Assembly: GCA_028015205.1 (NCBI GenBank) | Contig: CM051518.1 | Location: 36,608,001 to 36,672,000, forward strand | Direction of reading: 5' to 3' | From: Mytilisepta virgata | Taxonomy: Eukaryota > Mollusca > Bivalvia > Mytilida > Mytilidae | Length of the DNA stretch: 64,000 nucleotides | Part shown: in pieces, positions 22,151 through 35,600 of the stretch | How positions within the stretch are numbered: the first letter of the stretch is position 1 | How the letters are laid out: every line of letters begins with the position of its first letter | The notes under the pieces: generated by a model | Told to the model about the DNA's origin: nothing | The model's input: only the letters and a program-made list of their open reading frames with translations | The model's database searches: none | Program-made: the position numbers and the translations under genes

Positions 22151-23093
22151 TTTTTTACAATACGTACAGATTATATCGGCAAAAGAATACCGACGCGACA
22201 AAACAGTGGGAAAAGTCCACAAATCCAAAGTCCAAGGAAAAGACAAAGCCAGGAGAATGGAATACAACAAACGCGACAAACTAAAAGAATAAAAAACGTA
22301 TCATAAACTAAACAAAATTAGAACAAGACGGTACAGAAACTAAAGCAATGTGAACTACTATAAAAAAAAAAAACAAACAAACAAACCGGGAGTGACATCG
22401 GGTGCTCATGACGTGCATGTCCTGTCCCTTCAACGGCACCCGTCACATTGCCAGTGAAGTGTCAAGTCTGGTGAGGTTTCAAGTGCGGTGGGGTGTTAAA
22501 CTCAGAAGGACGTGAAATCTAACTGAAGATATCTAGTCTCATACGCGAGATAGAAACTTCGTATCGGCCAATCAATTCGTGATGACGACCGTAAAACTTT
22601 TGGAGTGATGAAATTAATATGGACTGAATTTTACCCTATCTTAGAAGTTTACGTGACAATAATCCAGCCCTGCCGAGAAAGTCGCCGTATAAATCACATG
22701 CGCGGCAGTAAAGAAATGTACACTGTAAAATGAACGAACCATAGGCGGGAGACCTTGGTATGTTACTGCTACGAAAGGGGAAGTTCACAATTGGAAAATT
22801 AAAATCATCACGTTTGTCATAAAGTTTTGATTTCAACCGCCCATTATTGTACAAGTACAAATCTAGATATGAAGCAGAGTTGGTGTGTCTGTGGTCTCTT
22901 TAAGTTCAAGTTCGCTGGGATAGATGAGATGTAGGTAATCCTTAAAGTAAGAATTATTAAGTGACAAAGCTATATAGCAGAAACTGAAATTAATGGACTG
23001 GGCTAGTTTATTTTCTTTCCGATTCATTAGCCCTTGTAAAAATCTAGCTTCATACAAAAACAAAAACAGGTCGGCCAAAAGCGGCGCAGGTTT
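22150..23093 (-). pseudogene. Penelope-like retroelement RT, 5'-truncated relic
   Basis: On the minus strand two broken frames (about 23078-22863 and 22860-22636) give ADLFLFLYEARFLQGL, KLAQSINFSF, then LKSKLYDKRDDFNFPIVNFP and the AYG...RAC...RKLL block of mollusc Penelope-like RTs. The catalytic YIDD box is damaged: the frame reads CYIALSLNN where YIDDxLSLNN is expected. The sequence GTCATCACGAATTG (about 22575) and a 3' tail run to about 22150. A second, independent copy is at 26500-29510. Confidence 0.7.
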
Positions 23094-23104
23094 GTTGAAA
23101 TGTT

Positions 23105-23460
23105 AGTTTAAATCTATTTATTTATAGTGGATTGGGAAACAAGTTATACCAACTTATACTAATCCCTCTCCACTTGGCGGATGCGAGGGCGGCCTCCGTA
23201 GCGGAATTTGAGCCTACTCTTTTTCGACATCTACAGAGAGTCTTTAATATGCTAAGGGTGTTTCTCCCCCTTAACACGGGACAGTCATTTTCCGTCCGCA
23301 TCCGAATGACTAGCATCGTTTACCGAGACCATCCTCGCAAATGGTGTCGATAGGGCGTCGCAAATATGATCCCTGAAATTTTTATTCCAAACGGGAATCG
23401 AACCAGGGACGTTTGTCTTCGTAGTCCCATGCACTTACAGCTACAAAAAGGCGCCCAAAT
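23105..23460 (-). mobile_element. tRNA-derived SINE with 11-bp target-site duplication
   Basis: On the minus strand the 5' head contains GGTTCGATTCC (RNA polymerase III B box, about 23391-23402) with an A-box-like TAGCTGTAAGTGCATGGG upstream. The GC-richer body differs from its surroundings, and an ATAAATAAAT tail ends it. GTTGAAATGTT flanks both sides (23094-23104 and 23461-23471). It sits just upstream of exon 23518, presumably in an intron or 5' flank. Confidence 0.75.
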
Positions 23461-23517
23461 GTTGAAATGTTGAAATTAAAATTTGTGGCTTCCAGTTGTT
23501 TTTAAGGTTATTGTCAG

Positions 23518-23655
23518 CCTTCCGGTGTCCTCAGCCTCCTATTCGGTCTATTGTTGCAAAGGCGTGTAGCAAAAGTGAAAACTATCACTGTTTGTATAAT
23601 GGACTTACACATTCATATCAGCAATACTGTGTGCGTGCTGAAAGATTTCCATCAG
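23518..23655 (+). CDS. Exon: N-terminal Cys-rich segment
   Basis: Acceptor TTATTGTCAG, donor GTATGT. It encodes FRCPQPPIRSIVAKAC, YHCLYNG and QQYC, so four Cys. It needs an upstream exon ending in phase 1 that supplies the start and signal peptide. The exon ends in phase 1, matching the next. Confidence 0.65.
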
Positions 23656-26600
23656 GTATGTTCTTAGGGTTTATATAGTATTAAAATATATTGGAACAAA
23701 AAATACATAATTTTACCTGCATATGCGAGTCCTGATGATTTGTCTCACATTTCAATGTTCTCAAACTCTTCGAATAGGAATCATATATTTACGTGTGCAG
23801 AAATGTAACATATGTTAAAGTTTTCATTGGAAAGATTTGAATGCAAAATTATATCCTACAGAAATTCCAACGTAAATAAAATGTAATTTTACTCCATAAG
23901 ATAGCTAAATATGTAATGTCTTAAAAATATTTTAATATAACTTGTTTAGAAATTTCGAAAATCACCCTTAACTGTTTTATCACTCTACACCTATATATAA
24001 TATAATTTTCAGGCAGTTATGTATTGTTCGAAGGAAGTCTAAATGCAAAGAGATGTCCCAACAATAGATATCAACCGAATCCCTATACATCATCACAATT
24101 TAGCAAATGTATATATTCAAAATCTGGGTGCCACGGGGAAGGACAAATTATCCATTCTAACGGTACCACAGAGGTAGACAGAAAATGTCGATGTGACTAT
24201 AGACAAGGATATGATTTTATTTTTCCACCAAAGAACAGATGCTTCTGTATACCTAGTGAGGAAGATTGTTCTTGTTACATTAAAGACTGCTCAGATCGGA
24301 CATTGCAGCTGACACCAGGTCAGTAAACAATCTCCTATTAAAACAATATGATCATATAATTACTCCTGCAAAATCACAAATTCAGTGCACCACACGTGCA
24401 TTTCGAAAATAAATCTCTTTTTAATTATGCGTACATTGTACGACCAAGCAGGTAAAATCCAAAATAATAAAGGAAGATAAATAATAGATTTCCATTCCAA
24501 ATATCGTAAAACGAATACCAAATCAATCAGTTGATGAGGGGAAACGAAAGGCCATAGTTCAAAGATAACTATTAGGATAACCAAAACTAAAGAATATTAA
24601 TACATAGCCAAAGATAATACACTTGTTATTTTATACGCGAATGTTAAATTAGAAATCAAACCCTTAATATGAATGTAGTGCTACATAAAATAAAAATATC
24701 ACAGAAATTTGGCATATTTGCGTAATGAATTAGTGTTTGAAAATGCTGTGCTATTTCAGTACTATCACAAGTAAAGAGTTAGAAAAATGATAAAAAAAAC
24801 CCTTTGATCTGAATAAAGTAATTCACTTTTTTAATTCGTTTTTCATTCACTTTACTTAATGTTACTGGTACAATGTAATTATAATGAACAAGGATCATAA
24901 GTTCAGGCTATAGTATCTTTTGTGCGGTTTTTAAGTATGATTAGTGTAAGGGTTCGAAACGTAATATAGAAGATAAATTCGGTGTCATAACTGTGTTGTA
25001 TGGTGTTAATTCAAACAGAATATAATTTAGAATAAGGTAGGGATAATGCAGTTAATCTAAGCGGTGTAAGAATGGACTAGGTGTAACGCTGTATGAGAAT
25101 GGAATAGGGCTTATACAGTCAGTTAATTTAAGCAAAAGGTATTTGACTTTTAAAGCTTTATTTTTACCAAAATTCCTAATATATTTATCAAAACCTTAAT
25201 TGTAATTTTATAATTTTTTTCCAAAGATTATAAATGCAAAGGCACAGCAGATGTTATTTCATGTCCCATCATACCAGATAACAGGTAGGCTATTTTTACA
25301 TCAAAATAGAATTTAATGCAAAGACATTTGTATAATCGGTTATGATTAAATGAAATTCCTTGAACAATGAAAAGTGATTTGGCCAAATACTGCATATACG
25401 TATGTGTAGATGTTATATGAATTTTACATGAAAATGACAGCTAGGGTTCCACGTTATGTGTGTGATTAAATGTTTCATTCTGCAATTGAAAATGCAAAAA
25501 AAAATTTACATACTTGTTTCAATGTATCAAGTATATTATATAAAGTGAACCAAACTGATTCTTGTGACTAGCACACCCATAAAAGAAACACACAAGATTA
25601 TACGTGGACATATTTGGAAAGATTGGACAATCTTTAGAAAATATCGTATACTTGTTCATTGGTTACATTTCTAACTGTGAAATAAAGAAAAAAACCAAAA
25701 CAACACCTTTAAAAAAAAATGTAAAAATCCGAAATTTTTGGTTTATCTAATGTTCAGATTAGTATTTAAAATTAATGATAAATTTTCAATCTTTTTCCCT
25801 GTAAATGTTATTGTAAATTACCAAACCTTTGTAAAATAATGTTGATATTACAAAATGTAAAAATATACTAAAGGAGAAGGGTCTCTTTTCCTTGTTTTTC
25901 TCTCGTAGAATTCGGTTTGGACATTAATTGTAAAGGATTTTGTATCTTTTTTAGGGTTGGAGATGGGGCATTAAGAATCAAAACTATTTTTCTGTAGGAT
26001 AAACAGGGACACATGTACCCACCCATAGCAATCTTTGCTTTGGTTCTTAGTGTCCGTCAAGTTGTTTAACTGTCGTGAAAAACCCTAAATGGGAACGTTG
26101 AGTTAAAACTGTCTTCAAGAGCGCTATTACGATTGGTGGGGTACTGAATGGAGCTAAATTTGTAGTTATATTTAGCAAATCTTACGAGGACATATATAAG
26201 GCTATTTCTTGATTGATTTTGAAAAATGCGAGAGGAAGTCTTGAAATGGGACAAAATGTGAAAATGCAAGGGAAAATGATCCTACTCATTTTTTATACAT
26301 GCGAATGCCCCTAGAAATAATAACCGATGTCTTATTGTTGAATGCATTTACAGTGGAATTACAGATGTGTATTATCAAAAGGTCAATGGGGTAAACAGCA
26401 AAGATCTTTATGATGTGGACATACAAGTAATAAATTATGATAAAGGTACAAAAATTATATGTACGAAATATGGTCGTAAAGATGACAAATATACCTAAGG
26501 AGCAAATAAAAAAAACGTAATCCATTTGACAGACAAACCCGGAAATACAAACGAACAACCACAAGCAAAACAAATAAACACTGAGAACTAAAAAACAATG

Positions 26601-29600
26601 AACAACACGAACTCCGATAAAAACCAGGAGTGAACCCAGGTGCTCCGGAAGGGTAAGCAGTTCCTGCTCCATATACTGTACTCGTCGTGAAGTTCAACAA
26701 ACTCAATCTGGTGGGAGTCACAAATCGGTGGAGGCACATGAAATGTTACGACAGTGGGAACAGGTCCAACATCATCTTAGATATTTGAACACTGTAACGG
26801 TCAATCAATTCGTGATGACGACCGTAAAATTTCATAAGTAATGACATCAACTTATCCCTATAAATCCCTGGTTAAGAAGCTTTTGTGACAGCAGTAATCC
26901 TCTTTGTCGAAAGTCAGGGTAACACACGCATGCCCTTGAAAATCTGATTAGCTGAGAAATGTAGACGCCATATGGGTCATTTTCAAAAAAAGTGCATTTT
27001 TAACATTGCAAAATTGAGAAAAAACATTTTCCTTGAATCGTCATATTTATTAAACTTGCAAAATATATGATACTTCTTGAATAAAATACTCAAATATGCA
27101 ATCTTAATGACATAACATAAAAATATTATTAACACATTTTCGACTGATGGTGCAAAATTTTGTCTATCCTGTTACCACATTTGTGAGAATTTTTTTACTA
27201 TTAACAGGGAAAATGTGAAAAACATGTTGTTTGTTTCTCAAAGATACGTTAGTGGTGCTTCAGAAAACAATAACAGAATATTTATTTTTTTTGCATTAAA
27301 GGGATAAAAATATCACTTAATATTGCGTCCTGAAAAAACTATCTAAAAATACATTTTCAAATGCTGCAAAAATTGCTACAATCAACGCAAAACCAACTGA
27401 AGCACTTCCTTATATTCGGCTTATATTGGACTTTTGAATCAATCCAACACTTAGTTCTTTGATTACATATAATTTTAGTAAAACGCTATTTTCTATGGTA
27501 ACAGGAACGGACATCGAAGGTTTACATATACAAATTTGTCTATCCTGTTACCAAGTTGTGCGGAACAGGACAGACAGTAACAGGATAGACAAAATTATAT
27601 GTTTATTGATTCTATTGCAAAACAACAACTCCCCTTGCATAATTGTTGGTTTTTTCTTAAAGATATGTGGAATATCAAATGTTTCATTTCATTTTCAAGT
27701 ATTTCATCAGGTCTAAATCTACATAGTTGTTTATTCTAATACTTAAACTGTCTATCCTATTACTTTATTCAAGGTAACAGGATAGACAGTAACAGGATGG
27801 ACAAAATTATATGTTTATTGAGTTTATTTCGAAATAACAGCACCCCTTACATCGCTGTATGGTTTTTCAGTTAGCGTTCTTTGTTTCCAAACAGTTAGTG
27901 ACCCTTTTGAGAACGTATGGGTGTAGTAATGTATAAATTTGTTGGTAACATGAAAGACATTTTAAAAGGGTACGCTATCAGTTAGACTTACTTTTCTGGT
28001 TATAACTTCGCTTCCGTTTCTTCTAACGTTCTGTTGTTTTGGTTGTAATTTGGAAAACTTGTGTACTTTTGATTTCATCATAGAAGATATTCGTATTTGC
28101 AGGCAACAATTATTGCTCTGCAAATTTTGCACGGGTAACAGGACAGACATCCATTCCATGGACGCGAGCATAATTTACTTTTTTATGAGCATATATATAA
28201 ATATCTTCAAGACTTTACTTTCTTGTTAAAATTCAATTATAGGCTATTCAAAAAAATAATTTTGCCGACTTGAAAACATACAAAAAATCATTGAAAAATA
28301 ATGTGCAAACATGGTTCTCTCAGTCCGGACACACGCAAATTGCTCAATATTGAGCTTCAAAATCAATTTTTTTTGGATTGCAAGGAGAAAATTGTTCTCA
28401 TTGTAGATGTGCCGATTTGAAAAAATTGCGAACTTTTGGTTAAACACAAAAAAATAATGCCATTATGTTTGAATATTTTTTTAACATAGGTGGACAGGAA
28501 AATGGACTTTTTTTGAAAATGACCCATATGCAGGCGATGCTGGTACATTGCTACTCAAGAAGGGAAAGTTAACAATAGGAAAGTTGAAGTCATCATGTTT
28601 GTCATAAAGTTTTATCTTCAGATGTCCCTCATTGTCTTTTCAAGAAACAAATCCAAATATGAAGGTATATGGGGTAGATGAGATGAAGAAAGTCTTGGAA
28701 TTTGTCATTATTTAACGACAACATGTCATCTATATAACGAAAAATGAAATTAAAGCATTGGGCTAGTTTCTTTTTGTTTTTACGAAGTAGCTGCTTCATA
28801 TGAGTACAGAAACAGATTGACGAGGAGAGGAGTACAGTTGGTTCCCATTGGAATGCCGATTTTTTGTTGAAAAATTAGACCGCCAAATTCAACAAATTTG
28901 TTGTCTATCTAATCAGAGTGGTTCTTCACAAAATAAGACTTTTCTCTACCTAACACTTGAAATGTATACCTGCGTGTGCCATTTTTCTTTTAAAAAACTT
29001 TAATGAACTAGTTGTTTTAAGCGATCTTTTAATTGAGAATGTGGTTTGGTAGTAGAGAGTGTAGAGAAGTCGAATGTTTTTATGCTGTTGCATGTAGCCA
29101 AAGACGCCACTGGTGGAATATGATGTTTCGCAGTAATTCTGAAATCCCTCTTTAATACATGTCAATATGAATGTTAAAATCTTTGAAAGAGGTTTTGAAG
29201 AGCAATTAGCTGACCCAGCAATGTATCTTTGTTTAAAAGGATTCTTATGTAGTTTAGGACTCCAATAAAGAGCAGGAAGGTCCATTTTTTCACTCTTTAT
29301 AGAAATGCCAAAGGAATGAACAACGGTATTGTTGTTATCAAGGACGTCCAGCTTAGTGATGTGGTCGGTGTATAAGTTGGGTTGTCAGCAGTGTTATCTA
29401 TTCCCAACTCGTTTCTAAGACACTCGAATAGTTCTTGCAGACAAAAACGATGTTATTGGGAGCTTTGTCCGCTGGGACAACTACATATTTGTCATGGAGG
29501 CGAGTCGTAAAACGTGATCCAAGTAATAACAGTCGATAATTACATTTATATGGATAACTCTAGACACTATTCGGTGGATAGTTAGATTTGTTTCCCTCCA

Positions 29601-32600
29601 AAACACCAGCAAAGATGAAAAAAAGGCTAACAATTCATCTATCATTAAAATACAAACATTATTTGGTTATGTTGCTAATTGGATAAATTCATACATAATT
29701 ATAAGTAGAATGAACAGCCTAGTGGATCCCTGGTATATTGCTCGGTTCGATCACCCGGCCTTTAACCAAAGACATTAAAATAGTTTATGTTTCTCCGGCA
29801 TGCACGCGGTATCTAGAAGTAAGGGCAAAGGAGTGGTAGGAATCACTATACTATGTCCGGGTGGGTTGATACATGTATATATGTCTTCCTGCAGCCTGTC
29901 ACCTCGTGAGCTAGCATGTTAAAAATCCGGCTCAGCGTGTTGGTCTAGTACAAAGCAGAGTTCATATTTATATCCATATCAACATGTTCTCGTCCTGATA
30001 TGCATTTAATGTTTGCCAGTGGACATTAAACAACAATTCATTCATCTATAAGGTAGAATAAATCATTAGCCAACAATTGTTTATGCACCTGAGTCTAACC
30101 CGGGTTTTTGGTGGGTTCCATGTTGTTCATATGTTCTTAGTTTTTATATTGTAAGTGTAGTGTTTTTTTTATCGTTTTAGTCTTGTCTTCGTTGTTCTCC
30201 GGAGTTTGTCAATTGTTTTCGATTTTCCCCTCCTTCGAATATGCCTTTGGTATTTCTTGACTTTACTTTAAGTGAATCCATTTCAGGTTACAGAACTGCA
30301 ACAGTTTTATGCCTTGTGATTGCGATAATTATAATTACTGGAATGTTTATTGGTAAGCAATTAGTTTTTATATCTACTCTTGGACGTTTGTCTATTTTTT
30401 TTACTATTTAAAGTATATTTACTTGCTAGGAAACGTCGCACGATACGTGTCAATTAACGTTACACGCTTAAAGACGTTGGCACGAACGTTAGATATTTTT
30501 TTTTCTTTTTTTTGTTATAAGAATAAAATTATTTACGTTTGATTTTTTTTTTTATGCTTTAGATATTTTTTTCATTGTAACTAGTAGCCGATTCTGATTT
30601 TCCTGATTAACGATTCAAAATAAGTCACATTATTTTGAATATTGAATATTTTGCTGATCTTTTTTATTCTATTATTAATTATCTCATGTATGTGTCTACG
30701 TGTCCATCTATTTTTCTACTTTCTTTTCGAAATTATATGACAATTAAACGTAACGTTCAATCAATGTGTATATTTCGTTACAGAACGTCAAAATCGTATG
30801 TGGGGTCATCGTTCCGGACATTATACTAGTGTTATCTGATATCTCATATTTTAGATTAAAATCATAATTGCATTTCAAAATAGTGATAAATGTTTGTATA
30901 AAAAAATCGTTTTTAAAATCCTTGCTTTTTGTATGAAGCAAATGTGTAAGCTTTGTACAAAATGCTAGTATAAAAATTATTTACTTACGACATGTTAATT
31001 GCTCTGGTATTCACTTTTTTCGGAAAAATAAAACAATGATTGCACTTTTTCGTACATGGGACATATAAGTTTTATCATCTGGATCCTTTTTTTTTCGGAA
31101 TTCCGTCATTTGAAAGAAAAAACGGACATTATGTCATCGACCAATTATCAAGTGCTTGTTCGGGACAAATATTTGCATCGTTTGGCGGACTTTTTGGTTT
31201 GCTTCTTACGATATTCAGAAAATTTCTCGAAACTTAAAGTGTAACGCGGGAAAGGTAAATAATGTCCATAAATAAAGGTTTAGTTGATTTTTACATAATG
31301 AAAATAGCATGTAACATATACAACGTTGCAATATTTTGAAAGTACAATAAAAAAGCTTTAAATTGATATATGGGTCATTTTCAAAAAAAGTCCATTCTCC
31401 TGTCCACCTATGTTAAAAAATATTCAGACACAATGGCATTATTTTTTTGTGCTTAACCAAAAGTTCGCAATTTTTTCAAATCGGCACATCTACAATGAGA
31501 ACGATTTTCTCCTTGAAATCCAAAATAAATTGATTTTGAAGCTCAATATTGAGCAAATTGCGGGTGTCCGGACTTAGAGAACCATGTTTGCACATTATTT
31601 TTCAATGATTTTTTGTATGTTTTCAAATCGGCAAAATTATTTTTTTGAATAGCATATAATTGAATTTTAACAAGAAATTAAAGTCTTGAAGATATTTGTA
31701 TACATGCTCATAAAAAATCAAATTATGCTGGCGTCCATGAAATGCATGTTTGTCCTGTTACCAGTGCAAAATTTGCAGAGCAATAATTTTTGCCTGCAAA
31801 TACGAATATCTTCTATGATGAAATCAAAAGTACACAAGTTTTCCAAATTACAACCAAAACAATAGAACGTTAGAAGAAACGGAAGTGAAGTTATAACCAG
31901 AAAAGTAAGTCAAACTGATAGGGTACCATTTTAAAATGTCTATCATGTTACCAACAAATTTATACATTACTACACCCATACGTTCTCAAAGGGGTCACTA
32001 ACTGTTTGGAAACGAAGAACGCTAACTGAAAAAACCATACATCGATGTAAGGGGAGCTGTTATTTCGAAATATACTCAATAAACATATAATTTTGTCCAT
32101 CCTGTTACTGTCTATCCTGTTACCTTGAATAAAGTAACAGGATAGACAGATAAAGTATAAGAATAAACAACTATGTATCTTTAGACCTGATGAAATACTT
32201 GAAAATGAAATTAAACGTTTGCTATTCAACATATCTTTAAGAAAAAACAAACAATTATGCAAGGGGAGTTGTTGTTTTGCAATAGAATTAATAAACATAT
32301 AATTTTGTCTATCCTGTTACTGTCTGTCCTGTTACCCCAACTTGGTAACAGGATAGACAAATATGCATATGTAAACCTTCGATGTCCGTTCCTGTTACCG
32401 TAGAAAATAGCGTTTTACTAAAATTATATGTAAGCAAAGAACTAAGTGATGGATTGATTCAAAAGTCCAATATAAGCCGAATATAAGGAAGTGCTTCAGT
32501 TGGTTTTGCGTTGATTGTAGCAATTTTTGCAGCATTTGAAAATTTATTTTTAGATAGTTTTTTCAGGACGCAATATTAAGTGATATTTTTATCCCGTTAA

Positions 32601-35600
32601 TGCAAAGAAATTAAATATTCTGTTATTGTTTTCTGAAGCACCACTAAAGTATCTTTGAGAAACAAACAACATGTTTTTCACATTTTACCCGTTGATAGTA
32701 AAAAAAATCTCACAAATGTGGTAACAGGATAGACAAAATTATGCACCATCAGTCGAAAATGTGTCAATAATATTTTTATGTTATGTCATTAAGATTGCAT
32801 ACTTCAGTATTTTGTTTTATCTGATATCTCATATTTTAGATTAAAATCATAATTGCATTTCAAAATAGTGATAAATGTTTGTATAAAAAAATCGTTTTTA
32901 AAATCCTTGCTTTTTGTATGAAGCAAATGTGTAAGCTTTGTACAAAATGCTAGTATAAAAATTATTTACTTACGACATGTTAATTGCTCTGGTATTCACT
33001 TTTTTCGGAAAAATAAAACAATGATTGCACTTTTTCGTGCATGGGACATATAAGTTTTATCATCTGGATCCTTTTTTTTCGGAATTCCGTCATTTGAAAG
33101 AAAAAACGGACATTATGTCATCGACCAATTATCAAGTGCTTGTTCGGGACAAATATTTGCATCGTTTGGCGGACTTTTTGGTTTGCTTCTTACGATATTC
33201 AGAAAATTTCTCGAAACTTAAAGTGTAACGCGGGAAAGGTAAATAATGTCCATAAATAAAGGTGAAGTTGATTTTTACATAATGAAAATAGCATGTAACA
33301 TATACAACGTTGCAATATTTTGAAAATACAATAAAAAAGCTTTAAATTGATATATGGGTCATTTTCAAAAAAAGTCCATTCTCCTGTCCACCTATGTTAA
33401 AAAATATTCAGACACAATGGCATTATTTTTTTGTGCTTAACCAAAAGTTCGCAATTTTTTCAAATCGGCACATCTACAATGAGAACGATTTTCTCCTTGA
33501 AATCCAAAATAAATTGATTTTGAAGCTCAATATTGAGCAAATTGCGGGTGTCCGGACTTAGAGAACCATGTTTGCACATTATTTTTCAATGATTTTTTGT
33601 ATGTTTTCAAATCGGCAAAATTATTTTTTTGAATAGCATATAATTGAATTTTAACAAGAAATTAAAGTCTTGAAGATATTTGTATACATGCTCATAAAAA
33701 ATCAAATTATGCTGGCGTCCATGAAATGCATGTTTGTCCTGTTACCAGTGCAAAATTTGCAGAGCAATAATTTTTGCCTGCAAATACGAATATCTTCTAT
33801 GATGAAATCAAAAGTACACAAGTTTTCCAAATTACAACCAAAACAATAGAACGTTAGAAGAAACGGAAGTGAAGTTATAACCAGAAAAGTAAGTCAAACT
33901 GATAGGGTACCATTTTAAAATGTCTATCATGTTACCAACAAATTTATACATTACTACACCCATACGTTCTCAAAGGGGTCACTAACTGTTTGGAAACGAA
34001 GAACGCTAACTGAAAAAACCATACATCGATGTAAGGGGAGCTGTTATTTCGAAATATACTCAATAAACATATAATTTTGTCCATCCTGTTACTGTCTATC
34101 CTGTTACCTTGAATAAAGTAACAGGATAGACAGATAAAGTATAAGAATAAACAACTATGTATCTTTAGACCTGATGAAATACTTGAAAATGAAATTAAAC
34201 GTTTGCTATTCAACATATCTTTAAGAAAAAACAAACAATTATGCAAGGGGAGTTGTTGTTTTGCAATAGAATTAATAAACATATAATTTTGTCTATCCTG
34301 TTACTGTCTGTCCTGTTACCCCAACTTGGTAACAGGATAGACAAATATGCATATGTAAACCTTCGATGTCCGTTCCTGTTACCGTAGAAAATAGCGTTTT
34401 ACTAAAATTATATGTAAGCAAAGAACTAAGTGATGGATTGATTCAAAAGTCCAATATAAGCCGAATATAAGGAAGTGCTTCAGTTGGTTTTGCGTTGATT
34501 GTAGCAATTTTTGCAGCATTTGAAAATTTATTTTTAGATAGTTTTTTCAGGACGCAATATTAAGTGATATTTTTATCCCGTTAATGCAAAGAAATTAAAT
34601 ATTCTGTTATTGTTTTCTGAAGCACCACTAAAGTATCTTTGAGAAACAAACAACATGTTTTTCACATTTTACCCGTTGATAGTAAAAAAAATCTCACAAA
34701 TGTGGTAACAGGATAGACAAAATTATGCACCATCAGTCGAAAATGTGTCAATAATATTTTTATGTTATGTCATTAAGATTGCATACTTCAGTATTTTGTT
34801 TTATCTGATATCTCATATTTTAGATTAAAATCATAATTGCATTTCAAAATAGTGATAAATGTTTGTATAAAAAAATCGTTTTTAAAATCCTTGCTTTTTG
34901 TATGAAGCAAATGTGTAAGCTTTGTACAAAATGCTAGTATAAAAATTATTTACTTACGACATGTTAATTGCTCTGGTATTCACTTTTTTCGGAAAAATAA
35001 AACAATGATTGCACTTTTTCGTGCATGGGACATATAAGTTTTATCATCTGGATCCTTTTTTTTCGGAATTCCGTCATTTGAAAGAAAAAACGGACATTAT
35101 GTCATCGACCAATTATCAAGTGCTTGTTCGGGACAAATATTTGCATCGTTTGGCGGACTTTTTGGTTTGCTTCTTACGATATTCAGAAAATTTCTCGAAA
35201 CTTAAAGTGTAACGCGGGAAAGGTAAATAATGTCCATAAATAAAGGTTTAGTTGATTTTTACATAATGAAAATAGCATGTAACATATACAACGTTGCAAT
35301 ATTTTGAAAATACAATAAAAAAGCTTTAAATTGATATATGGGTCATTTTCAAAAAAAGTCCATTCTCCTGTCCACCTATGTTAAAAAATATTCAGACACA
35401 ATGGCATTATTTTTTTGTGCTTAACCAAAAGTTCGCAATTTTTTCAAATCGGCACATCTACAATGAGAACGATTTTCTCCTTGAAATCCAAAATAAATTG
35501 ATTTTGAAGCTCAATATTGAGCAAATTGCGGGTGTCCGGACTTAGAGAACCATGTTTGCACATTATTTTTCAATGATTTTTTGTATGTTTTCAAATCGGC

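Noticed and set aside
31040..31237. Small frame (65-67 codons) repeated in all six array units
   Set aside because: It is copied only because the unit is copied; no recognisable motif, and unit 1 already has a frameshift by one T. Kept as non-coding.
31960..32298. 112-codon minus-strand frame in each array unit
   Set aside because: Lies inside the non-autonomous transposon across its GTCTATCCTGTTAC sub-repeats; no transposase motif.
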